Assembly (NCBI GenBank): GCA_017847875.1
Contig: JAGASN010000014.1
Span: 1 to 32,053, forward strand
Origin: Oscillospiraceae bacterium
Lineage (GTDB): Bacteria; Bacillota; Clostridia; Oscillospirales; Ruminococcaceae
Reading direction: 5' to 3'
DNA length: 32,053 nucleotides
Program-made: the position numbers and the translations under genes
In this document: positions 7,634 through 14,774 of the stretch, piece by piece
Position numbering within the stretch: position 1 is the first letter of the stretch
How the letters are laid out: each line of letters begins with the position of its first letter
The notes under the pieces: model-generated
Told to the model about the DNA's origin: nothing
Databases searched by the model: none
Seen by the model: the letters and a program-made list of their open reading frames with translations, nothing else

Positions 7634-7786
7634 ATGAGAAAGCAAAAGGCAGTTTTTCAAAACCCTTTTTTCTTTTTTGCGGCAGGATTTTTTATTGGAC
7701 TTTTTGTAAAATTTCTTCCGCTTTTCTTTATTCTTATGCTTCTTTTTCTGGTTGCTGGCGGAATCTCAAAATGTTTTTCCCGTTGA
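7634..7786 (+). CDS. 50-residue membrane protein upstream of spoVM
   Basis: A short gene starts at ATG 7634, nine bases after GGAG in an A-rich context, and ends at TGA 7786. The product is a charged N-terminus (MRKQK), a hydrophobic stretch from about residue 11 to 45 broken by Gly, Lys and Pro, and a short basic tail (SKCFSR). It may form one long or two short membrane helices. Seventeen bases separate it from the spoVM ATG, with a GGAGGTG Shine-Dalgarno sequence between them. The two genes therefore look like one small operon. I do not recognise the family. Joint expression with spoVM suggests, but does not prove, a role at a sporulation membrane. Confidence 0.7.
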   Translation: MRKQKAVFQNPFFFFAAGFFIGLFVKFLPLFFILMLLFLVAGGISKCFSR

Positions 7787-7803
7787 CGGAGGTGTTTGTT
7801 TTT

Positions 7804-7884
7804 ATGAAAATCGTTGTTATGAACAGCCCGAAATTTCTTGCGCCTTTTTTGAGAATGATTTTTAAAATCGGAAGAGAAAATTAA
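7804..7884 (+). CDS. spoVM: Stage V sporulation protein M (SpoVM)
   Basis: This is a 26-residue peptide, the same length as Bacillus subtilis SpoVM. Aligned by position it keeps Pro9, Lys10, Phe11, Leu12, Arg17 and Arg24, within an SPKFL core and an RMIFK amphipathic helix. SpoVM lies on the forespore outer membrane, recognises its positive curvature and anchors the coat ATPase SpoIVA. GGAGGTG lies 12 bases before the ATG. A strong terminator starts at the stop codon. A Pro at position 14, inside the expected helix, differs from Bacillus. The gene is too short for standard length cut-offs and is easily missed. Confidence 0.87.
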   Translation: MKIVVMNSPKFLAPFLRMIFKIGREN

Positions 7885-7914
7885 AAAAACGCGGCTTTTT
7901 TAGCCGCGTTTTTT
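7884..7914. terminator. Bidirectional terminator between spoVM and ppa
   Basis: The 13-bp arms AAAAAACGCGGCT and AGCCGCGTTTTTT flank a 5-T loop, with A/T runs on both sides. It ends the short plus-strand spoVM transcript and the long minus-strand operon whose last gene is ppa. Confidence 0.9.
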
Positions 7915-7925
7915 ATCGCTATAGA

Positions 7926-8456
7926 TTATTTGCAAAAGCTTTCAACATATTTGTTGATGCAGTAATCGATAATGCGTTTTGCTTCTTCTGCGTTGCAAAC
8001 TTCGTCAACAACGGTCTGTTTGTTTTCAAGAGCTTTATAAACTTCGAAGAAATGCATCATCTCGCTGTAGATATGTGCGGGAATTTCGGAGATATCGTTA
8101 TATCCATTATAAGTAGGATCATCGAAAGGAACGGCGATGATTTTTTCATCGGCGGCGCCGTTATCGGTCATTTTGATAACGCCGATGGGTTTGCAGCGAA
8201 CAAGGGTCATGGGATAGATATCTTCGGAGCAAAGAACAAGAACGTCAAGAGGGTCACCGTCATCCGCAAAAGTTCTCGGAATAAAACCATAGCTTGCGGG
8301 ATAATGGGTTGAAGTATAAAGAACGCGGTCAAGTTTTAAAAGTCCGGTTTCTTTATCGAGTTCATATTTGTTTTTGCTGCCTTTGGGGATTTCGATAAGA
8401 CCAACGAAATCGTCGGGTCTTACTCTTTTCGGGGAAAGATCATGCCAGATATTCAT
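7926..8456 (-). CDS. ppa: Inorganic pyrophosphatase, family I
   Basis: This soluble enzyme splits pyrophosphate to two phosphates, pulling biosynthetic reactions forward. At 176 residues it has the usual bacterial family-I length. The metal-binding signature DDGDPLD is at residues 65-71, and the upstream YPASYGFIPRT and downstream GVIKMTDNGAADEKIIAVP segments are typical. AAAGGAGAA precedes the ATG by about 10 bases. It is the last gene of the priA-to-ppa operon, 21 bases after the MATE gene. Confidence 0.96.
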   Translation of the reverse strand: MNIWHDLSPKRVRPDDFVGLIEIPKGSKNKYELDKETGLLKLDRVLYTSTHYPASYGFIPRTFADDGDPLDVLVLCSEDIYPMTLVRCKPIGVIKMTDNGAADEKIIAVPFDDPTYNGYNDISEIPAHIYSEMMHFFEVYKALENKQTVVDEVCNAEEAKRIIDYCINKYVESFCK

Positions 8457-8477
8457 ACTATATATTCTCCTTTTCGG

Positions 8478-9824
8478 TTATTTATTTTCCATTTCTTTAA
8501 GAATTTTAAGCTGTATTGGAATTGCACAAAGAAGCGTTCCGATATCAGCAATCGGTTGGGCAAGCTGGATTCCGGTTACGCCGATGAGTCCGGAAAGAAT
8601 GAGCACCGCCGGAATGAAGAAAAGTCCCTGTCTTGCGGTTGCAAGAAAAGTTGCCGGAACGGTTCTTCCTATAACCTGGGTCATCATATTGCTGAGGACT
8701 ATCCAGCTGTGGGTGACAAAAGTTATGCACTGAAGCCGAAGAGCAAAGCTTCCGATTTCTATTACGTCCGGGTCGTCACGGAAAAGAGCAATCAGTTCCG
8801 GAGCAAAGATAAAGCCCGCAGAGGCAATTATCAGCAGAAAAACCGCCGAAACTTTTACGCAGAAATAAAAGCCTTCCTTAACTCTTTTATAAAGTCCCGC
8901 TCCGTAATTGAAGCCGCAGAACGGCTGGAACCCTTGTCCGAAACCTATCATTGTTGAAGCGCCGAACATTGCGATTCGCTGAACAACGCCCATGGCGGCT
9001 ATAACAGCATCGCCGAAAGGACCGGCGGCATGGTTAAGGGAAATTGTTGCAACGGAGGCAAGTCCCTGCCTTGCAAGGGAAGGAAAACCTCCGCCGAAGA
9101 TATCTTTATAGTACCTCCATTTAAACTGGATGTTCGAGATACGGAGTTTTATGCTTCCTCTTTTCTGCATTCCGTAGAGAAGAACGCAGAAGCTTACAAA
9201 CTGGCTTATTACCGTTGCGTAACCCGCTCCGGCAATTCCCATATCAAAGGTGAAAATCAAAAGCGGATCAAGGGCGATGTTGAGCACAGAACCGAAGGTT
9301 ATTCCCACCATTGCGTAGGAAGCGTTTCCCTGGAAACGGAGCTGGTTATTGAGCACAAACGAAGTTGTTATCCATGGAGCGCCGAGAAGTATCGCCTTCA
9401 GATATGCAACGGTATAAGGTAAAATCGTTTCGGTCGAACCGAGAAGATAGGCAAGTTCTTCGATGAAAAGTTCGCCGATTATCATTATAACCGTTCCGGC
9501 GGCAAAAGCGGAAGCAAAACCCGTTGCGGCCATTTTTTCCGCTTCCGGATAGTTCTTTTTTCCAAGTTCACGGGATATGTAGTTTCCGCTTCCGTGGCCG
9601 AAGAAAAAGCCCACAGCCTGGATTATCGCCATCATTGAAAAAACAATTCCAACCGCTCCGGTTGCGGAATTGCTTTTAAGCTGACCGACAAAAAAAGTAT
9701 CCGCCATGTTGTAAAACGAAGTTACAAGCATGCTGATTATACAGGGCACCGCAAGCTTTGCGATAAGCCCGCCGACGGGTTCTTCTGTCATCCGCCGGAA
9801 TTTTTCTTCCTGTGTTTCAGCCAT
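8478..9824 (-). CDS. MATE-family multidrug/solute efflux transporter
   Basis: This 448-residue polytopic membrane protein has about 12 hydrophobic segments in two similar halves. It has the family hallmarks: an N-terminal PVGGLIAKLAVPCIISMLVTSFYNMADTFFVG-type stretch and a central GFGQGFQPFCGFNYGAG loop. MATE transporters export organic cations, drugs or metabolites using Na+ or H+ gradients; the substrate is unknown. The ATG overlaps the rsgA stop in AATGGCTGA, so translation is probably coupled. An alternative TTG at 9836 is less likely, because it would sit directly on the only GGGAA upstream. A MATE gene in this operon position is unusual. Confidence 0.93.
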   Translation of the reverse strand: MAETQEEKFRRMTEEPVGGLIAKLAVPCIISMLVTSFYNMADTFFVGQLKSNSATGAVGIVFSMMAIIQAVGFFFGHGSGNYISRELGKKNYPEAEKMAATGFASAFAAGTVIMIIGELFIEELAYLLGSTETILPYTVAYLKAILLGAPWITTSFVLNNQLRFQGNASYAMVGITFGSVLNIALDPLLIFTFDMGIAGAGYATVISQFVSFCVLLYGMQKRGSIKLRISNIQFKWRYYKDIFGGGFPSLARQGLASVATISLNHAAGPFGDAVIAAMGVVQRIAMFGASTMIGFGQGFQPFCGFNYGAGLYKRVKEGFYFCVKVSAVFLLIIASAGFIFAPELIALFRDDPDVIEIGSFALRLQCITFVTHSWIVLSNMMTQVIGRTVPATFLATARQGLFFIPAVLILSGLIGVTGIQLAQPIADIGTLLCAIPIQLKILKEMENK

Positions 9825-10767
9825 TTTCTTTATCAAGTTCCCATTCTTTTATCTGTTTTGCTTCTTCATACATCATGCAGTAGCTTTTATGGCGGCTTTC
9901 GGGGATTATTTCTTCCTTAACCGCTTCAAGCACCGCGCAGCCTTTTTCGGAAACGTGGCTGCAGCCGGTAAATTTACATTTAAGCAAATACGGTTCGAAC
10001 TCCCGGAAGCAATATTGGAGTTCGTTTTTGCGGATTATTCCCACCCTTTCCATTTCGATTGCGGAAAATCCGGGAGTATCCGCGACCCAGCCGCCGGTTT
10101 CGAGTTCAAAAAGTTCCGTATGGCGGGTGGTGTGTCTTCCTCGGCCCAGCTTTTTGCTGATTTCGGCGGTTGAAAGGCAAAGTTCCGGGAAAATATCGTT
10201 CAGCAAACTTGATTTTCCTGCTCCGGAGTTTCCGCAGAAAGCGCTTATTTTTCCTTTGAGCATGGAATAAACTTCTTCGGTTCCTTCGTGCTCAAGCGCG
10301 CAGACTTCATAAACTCTGAAGCCTGCTTTGCGGTAAATTTCCGAATAGGGCTTTGGATCCGCAAGGTCGCATTTTGTGAAAACGATCACCGGTTCAACTC
10401 CCTGCTGTTCCGCAACGGCAATAAGCTTATCCATAATAAGAATGTTCGGCGCAGGTTCCGCGACGGAAACCACCATTACAAGCTGGTCGAGATTGGCAAG
10501 AGGCGGACGGACAAGGGAATTTTTCCGTTCATGGATTTCATGGATATATCCTTTTTCGTTCGGAAGAACGGAAATTGTTACCCTGTCGCCGACAAGAGGA
10601 GATGTTTCGCGTTTTCTGAAAACGCCCCTTGCCCTTGTTTCAAAAGTTTTTTCGCCCGAGCGGACATAATAAAATCCGCCGGTGGCTTTTATGATAAGAC
10701 CTTCCGCTTTGGGAAGGTCTTTTTCTTCAAGTTCGTTTATTTCTTCTTTGTTTTTACGTTCCTTCAA
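9817..10767 (-). CDS. rsgA: Ribosome small-subunit-dependent GTPase A
   Basis: This circularly permuted GTPase acts late in 30S subunit assembly. In the 316-residue protein an N-terminal OB-fold is followed by motifs in permuted order: G4 TKCD at 131-134, G1 GNSGAGKS at 179-186 and G3 DTPG at 230-233. A C-terminal zinc knuckle follows (Cys264, Cys269, His271, Cys277). The start is a TTG. The Shine-Dalgarno sequence GGAGG lies in the last codons of prkC, 10 bases upstream. This gives about 20 charged residues before the usual start point of the family. It lies directly downstream of prkC, as in many Firmicutes. Confidence 0.95.
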   Translation of the reverse strand: MKERKNKEEINELEEKDLPKAEGLIIKATGGFYYVRSGEKTFETRARGVFRKRETSPLVGDRVTISVLPNEKGYIHEIHERKNSLVRPPLANLDQLVMVVSVAEPAPNILIMDKLIAVAEQQGVEPVIVFTKCDLADPKPYSEIYRKAGFRVYEVCALEHEGTEEVYSMLKGKISAFCGNSGAGKSSLLNDIFPELCLSTAEISKKLGRGRHTTRHTELFELETGGWVADTPGFSAIEMERVGIIRKNELQYCFREFEPYLLKCKFTGCSHVSEKGCAVLEAVKEEIIPESRHKSYCMMYEEAKQIKEWELDKENG

Positions 10768-10773
10768 AGTTCA

Positions 10774-12693
10774 TCAGCCTCCGAAATTTTCGGAATTATC
10801 CGCAACGACCATGGAAGTTCTTTCGGCAAAGTTTACGGAATACGCTCTGTAAAGAGAATCGTTATAATAGATACTTACCGTTCCCAAACCTTCGCCGAGG
10901 ACGCTTATGGTCCAGAATTTCTTTTCGGAAGGAACAAGATTTTCACTTATGATGGTTGTTCCGCCAAGAGTTGCTTCCATTTTTACTTCTGTGGAAACAT
11001 TGGGAAGCGGAATCATAAGTTCAATGCTGTTGGCATTGGTTTCTTTTTCCTTAACAATAGTAAGGCTTATTGTTGTTCCGGAAGAAACGATTGTTCCTTC
11101 ATCAAGGCTCTGACCGAGGACCTCGGTGCTTTGTCCATCGGCTTCGACTCTGTCAACGCTTCCGATTCTGATTCCTGCGGAGTTAAGAATCATTCTTGCG
11201 TCTTCAAGAGTATAACCGATTACTTTCGGAACAGTTGTCATGGTGTTTTCGGCGCCCATGCTTACATAAACAACGACCACCGTTCCGGTATCCACCTGGG
11301 TATCGGCTCCCGGTTCGGTTTTTATAACGTAGCCTTCGGGAATTTCGTCATTATATTCGGTTACGGTGTTGAATTCAATTTCATTATCCGTAAGGATTTT
11401 GTAAACCTGGTTTTCTTCAAAATTGCGGTAATCGGAAAGGCTGAAATACTGAATTCCGCTGGAAATTTTGACTTTTATTGTTGCGCCTTCCTTAACCACC
11501 ATTCCGGAATTTACCGACTGGTCATAGATAATATCCTTATCATACTGTTCATGGAAAGAAGAAGATTCCACAACAATATCAAAGCCGGAGTATTTTTTCA
11601 TAGCTTCGTTTATGTCCATTCCGATAAGCTCCGGCGCGGTTGTATCGGGGACTTCCTCAAAAGGGCGGACCATCGCCATTATTCCGATAACAAAAATGAT
11701 TGCAACAACGATAAAGGCTATGGTTATACCGGTGAGAACCGGAACAACGGGCGCATTGCGAACCTGTTCATCCTTGATTTTTTTTGTTTTCTTTTTGGTG
11801 TTAACAACCTCTTTGGTGATGTTTTCGGTTGCCGGTTCGCTGTATTTATATTCAAAGCTTATGGAAGGATCGCGTTTGAATTCATCAATATCGCGAAGCA
11901 TTTCTGCCGCGGACTGGTAACGTCTTGCGGGGTCTTTCTGCATTGCGCGAATGGTAATATCCTCAAGTCCTTCCGGAATTTCAGAATTGATCACTCTCGG
12001 GCGTTTTGCCTGGCTCTGAATCTGCTTGAGCGCAACGGAAACCGGGCTGTCCGCATCAAAAGGCAAAGTTCCGGTGGTCATTTCATAAAGCATTACACCG
12101 ATGGAATATATATCGCTTTTTTCGTCGGAAAGTTCACCTTTTGCCTGTTCCGGGCTGATATAATGAACGGAACCTATTGCTTTATCGGTAACGGTATGCT
12201 GGCTTGCTCTTGCAAAACGGGCAATTCCGAAGTCCGCAACTTTAATAGTTCCGTCTTCAAGAAGCATGATGTTCTGGGGTTTTATATCGCGGTGAACGAT
12301 TCCCTTATCGTGGGCGTGCTGGAGAGCGCGAAGAATCTGAACGGTAAAATGAACAGCTTCTTTCCAGCGGAGAACTTTTTGCTGTTCGATATATTCTTTA
12401 AGGGTTATACCGTCGATATGCTCCATTACGATATACTGGATATCTTCGTTGAAGCTTACGTCATATACTTTTACAATGTTCGGGTGGGAAAGCACCGCAA
12501 TTGCTTTTGATTCATTACGAAAGCGGCGGAGAAGTTCATCGTTTCCCATATGCTCATCACGGAGAATTTTTACCGCAACAACGCGGTCATCAATGCTGTC
12601 ATAAGCTTTATAAACGTTGGCCATTCCGCCCACGCCGATTATTTCTTTTATCTCATAGCGGCCGTCAAGTTTTTTTCCTATATATCTGTCCAT
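10774..12693 (-). CDS. prkC: PASTA-domain Ser/Thr protein kinase (PrkC/Stk1 type)
   Basis: This membrane kinase senses muropeptides or lipid II and phosphorylates Ser/Thr on cytosolic proteins. In the 639-residue reading the kinase domain covers about 1-270. It has the glycine loop GVGGMANVYK near 20-29, Lys42, HRDIKPQN at 134-141 and DFG at 154-156. One transmembrane helix lies at about 316-342. Three PASTA repeats follow (about 350-415, 420-485 and 488-552), then an 85-residue beta-rich C-terminal domain. ATG at 12693 is chosen over the adjacent TTG because GGGAGG lies six bases before it. The matching phosphatase gene is immediately upstream. Confidence 0.96.
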   Translation of the reverse strand: MDRYIGKKLDGRYEIKEIIGVGGMANVYKAYDSIDDRVVAVKILRDEHMGNDELLRRFRNESKAIAVLSHPNIVKVYDVSFNEDIQYIVMEHIDGITLKEYIEQQKVLRWKEAVHFTVQILRALQHAHDKGIVHRDIKPQNIMLLEDGTIKVADFGIARFARASQHTVTDKAIGSVHYISPEQAKGELSDEKSDIYSIGVMLYEMTTGTLPFDADSPVSVALKQIQSQAKRPRVINSEIPEGLEDITIRAMQKDPARRYQSAAEMLRDIDEFKRDPSISFEYKYSEPATENITKEVVNTKKKTKKIKDEQVRNAPVVPVLTGITIAFIVVAIIFVIGIMAMVRPFEEVPDTTAPELIGMDINEAMKKYSGFDIVVESSSFHEQYDKDIIYDQSVNSGMVVKEGATIKVKISSGIQYFSLSDYRNFEENQVYKILTDNEIEFNTVTEYNDEIPEGYVIKTEPGADTQVDTGTVVVVYVSMGAENTMTTVPKVIGYTLEDARMILNSAGIRIGSVDRVEADGQSTEVLGQSLDEGTIVSSGTTISLTIVKEKETNANSIELMIPLPNVSTEVKMEATLGGTTIISENLVPSEKKFWTISVLGEGLGTVSIYYNDSLYRAYSVNFAERTSMVVADNSENFGG

Positions 12694-12708
12694 CAAAGGC
12701 CTCCCGGT

Positions 12709-13443
12709 TTATCTTGTAATGCAGACAACGGTTATGTTATCCGCGCCGCCCTCTTTTTTTGCGGCATTTATGAGTTTATCAACACATTTTGAATAACCTG
12801 CTGATTTTATCATTTCAAAAAGCTGGTCGTTGGAAAAATAGTTGGAAAGTCCGTCGGTACAGACCATTATCGCTTCTCCCTCGTTTATCGGGAATTCGCA
12901 GTAATCAAGGTCGATTATGGACATAACTCCGAGCGCTCTTGTTATGAAATGTTTTTTGGGGTGGAACCTTGCTTCGTCGGCGGTTATTTCACCTCTGTCA
13001 ACAAGAAGCTGGACAACGGAATGGTCTTTCGTAACCTGTTCGATTTTATCGGAAGTGATATGATATGCCCTGCTGTCGCCTGCATGGACGATATGAGCCA
13101 TTCCGTCGCAAACTATTGCGGCAACTATGGTCGTTCCCATTCCCCTGAGAGAAGGGTCGCGCTGAGAACGGTCGAAAACCGAAACATTTGCCGCGGTAAC
13201 GGCGGTCTGGAGGATTCTTTTTATGGAATTGTCGCCAAAACCGCTTCCGTAAGCGGCGGTTACGCTGTCGGTAACGATATCGCAGGCGGTTCGGCTTGCG
13301 ATATTTCCGCCTTTTTCGCCGCCCATTCCGTCACAGACAACGGCAAAAACAGCTTCCTCATCGCCGAGAACTCCGCAGTTAAAATCGTCCTGGTTCATTT
13401 CGCGAACATTTCCCACGTCGGTTTTTCCGTAAGCTTTAAGCAT
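12709..13443 (-). CDS. prpC: PP2C-family Ser/Thr protein phosphatase
   Basis: This metal-dependent phosphatase reverses phosphorylation by PrkC. The 244-residue protein has the family metal-binding motifs: NQDDF near the N-terminus, CDGMGGEKGG, GDSRAY in the middle and GGADNITVV at the C-terminus. The start is ATG 13443, eight bases after AGAGGTGA. A longer reading from the GTG at 13455 begins within that Shine-Dalgarno sequence. The stop codon of the 61-residue gene upstream lies one base before this start. It is followed after 15 bases by prkC. Confidence 0.95.
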   Translation of the reverse strand: MLKAYGKTDVGNVREMNQDDFNCGVLGDEEAVFAVVCDGMGGEKGGNIASRTACDIVTDSVTAAYGSGFGDNSIKRILQTAVTAANVSVFDRSQRDPSLRGMGTTIVAAIVCDGMAHIVHAGDSRAYHITSDKIEQVTKDHSVVQLLVDRGEITADEARFHPKKHFITRALGVMSIIDLDYCEFPINEGEAIMVCTDGLSNYFSNDQLFEMIKSAGYSKCVDKLINAAKKEGGADNITVVCITR

Positions 13444-13444
13444 A

Positions 13445-13630
13445 TCATTCTTCACCTCTTTTTCCTAATCCTTTAAAATTGCGGAACCAATAGTTCCAGG
13501 CCCTTCCTATGCGCCAGTTATCAAAACCTTTTACAACAAGGCGGGCAACTTCATTCGGAGGTTCCGGAGTTTTGTATTTTTCCTTCCGGATACTTCCGGC
13601 CATTTTTATATATTCGACTACGTGATACAA
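13445..13630 (-). CDS. 61-residue hypothetical protein between rlmN and prpC
   Basis: This small gene starts at a TTG preceded at nine bases by a near-perfect AAAGGAGG (13647-13640), and its stop adjoins the prpC start. The strong ribosome binding site and tight spacing argue that it is translated. The product is basic and aromatic-rich. Its C-terminal half holds Trp-containing segments (FDNWRIGRAWNYWF) and a Lys/Arg tail, and it has no membrane helix or Cys. I recognise no family. It may be a small RNA- or protein-binding partner of the phosphatase/kinase pair or of RlmN, but this is only inferred from position. An in-frame ATG at codon 10 has no Shine-Dalgarno sequence. Confidence 0.65.
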   Translation of the reverse strand: MYHVVEYIKMAGSIRKEKYKTPEPPNEVARLVVKGFDNWRIGRAWNYWFRNFKGLGKRGEE

Positions 13631-13709
13631 AACTTTTCGCCTCCTTTCAAAAAAAGAAAAAGATACCTATTTAGATTATTGTATATCTAATTGCTTTATA
13701 TGTCAAATT

Positions 13710-14774
13710 TTATTCAGAAAGAGTTCCGCCGGCTTCGGTTTTTATCGTTGTTCTTCGAAGCTGACCGCAGGCAGCGTTGATATCGCTTCCGAGTTCGCGG
13801 CGGATCGTTGCGTTCTGTCCGTTATCGTTAAGAAGTTTTGCAAAAGCTTCGACAGATTCGCGCTTTCCGCGTTTATATCCGGTTTCATTGACTTTGTTGA
13901 CCGGAATAAGGTTAACGTGGGCGCCCATTCCTTTAAGGAGTTTTATAAGCTCCATTGCGTGTTCCGGCTGATCGTTTACCCCATCGATAAGCGCATATTC
14001 AAATGAAATACGGCGGCCGGTTATATCAAAATAATCACGGCAGGCTTTTATGAGTTCATCAATTGGCCAGCGTTTTGCAACGGGCATTGTTCTTCTGCGG
14101 ATCTCATCATTCGGTGCATGGAGCGAAACGGAAAGAGTGAGCTGGAGCTTTCTTTCCGCAAGTTTATAAATTTTATCGACCAATCCGCAGGTTGAAAGTG
14201 AAATATGCCTCATTCCGAGGTTGAAACCGCCTTCGGATGTAAGAATTGTGAGGAAATCCATTACGTTATCGAAGTTATCGAGAGGCTCGCCGATTCCCAT
14301 AAGAACAAGGGAAGCGATTTTTTCGCCGTGTTCTTCCGCATCCTTTGCGGCAAGATAAACTTCGGAAAGCATTTCGGACGGAGTGAGGTTTCTGCAAAGT
14401 CCCGTAAGGGTTGAAGCGCAAAAAGTGCAGCCCATTCTGCAGCCGCACTGGGTGGAAATGCAAAGGCTTCCACCGCGCTTATAGGACATTCTTACGCCTT
14501 CAACATGTTCGCCATCCTCAAGGCGGAAAAGATATTTAACCGTTCCGTCAAGTTTTGAAACAAGTCTGCGTTCAATGGTCACCTTTGCAAGAGAATATTC
14601 GGAAGCAAGTTTTTCGCGCAAAGCTGCCGAAAGGTTCGTCATTTCGGAAAAATCGGTCACCCTTTTTTCGTGGAGCCAGGAATAGATCTGTTTTGCGCGG
14701 AAAGAAGGCTGGCCCATGGCTTTTACCTCTTCACAGAGCTGTTCGTATGTAAGCGAGCGCAGATCCTTCATCAT
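13710..14774 (-). CDS. rlmN: 23S rRNA (adenine2503-C2)/tRNA dual methyltransferase RlmN
   Basis: This radical-SAM methyltransferase modifies A2503 of 23S rRNA and A37 of some tRNAs. It has 354 residues, a typical length. The iron-sulphur cluster motif CxxxCxxC is at Cys112, Cys116 and Cys119 in CGCRMGCTFCA. The resolving Cys is at 336 in NAACGQLRR. SAM-binding segments such as MGIGEPLDNFDNV are intact. The ATG overlaps the rsmB stop as ATGA, so the two rRNA methyltransferases are translationally coupled. Seventy-nine bases with no clear terminator separate it from the 61-residue gene downstream. Confidence 0.97.
   Translation of the reverse strand: MMKDLRSLTYEQLCEEVKAMGQPSFRAKQIYSWLHEKRVTDFSEMTNLSAALREKLASEYSLAKVTIERRLVSKLDGTVKYLFRLEDGEHVEGVRMSYKRGGSLCISTQCGCRMGCTFCASTLTGLCRNLTPSEMLSEVYLAAKDAEEHGEKIASLVLMGIGEPLDNFDNVMDFLTILTSEGGFNLGMRHISLSTCGLVDKIYKLAERKLQLTLSVSLHAPNDEIRRRTMPVAKRWPIDELIKACRDYFDITGRRISFEYALIDGVNDQPEHAMELIKLLKGMGAHVNLIPVNKVNETGYKRGKRESVEAFAKLLNDNGQNATIRRELGSDINAACGQLRRTTIKTEAGGTLSE

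Noticed and set aside
10288..12510. 740-residue plus-strand open frame opposite prkC and rsgA
   Set aside because: It spans the antisense of two real genes, has low-complexity Phe/Cys-rich composition and no ribosome binding site. Its length comes from codon bias that avoids antisense stops.
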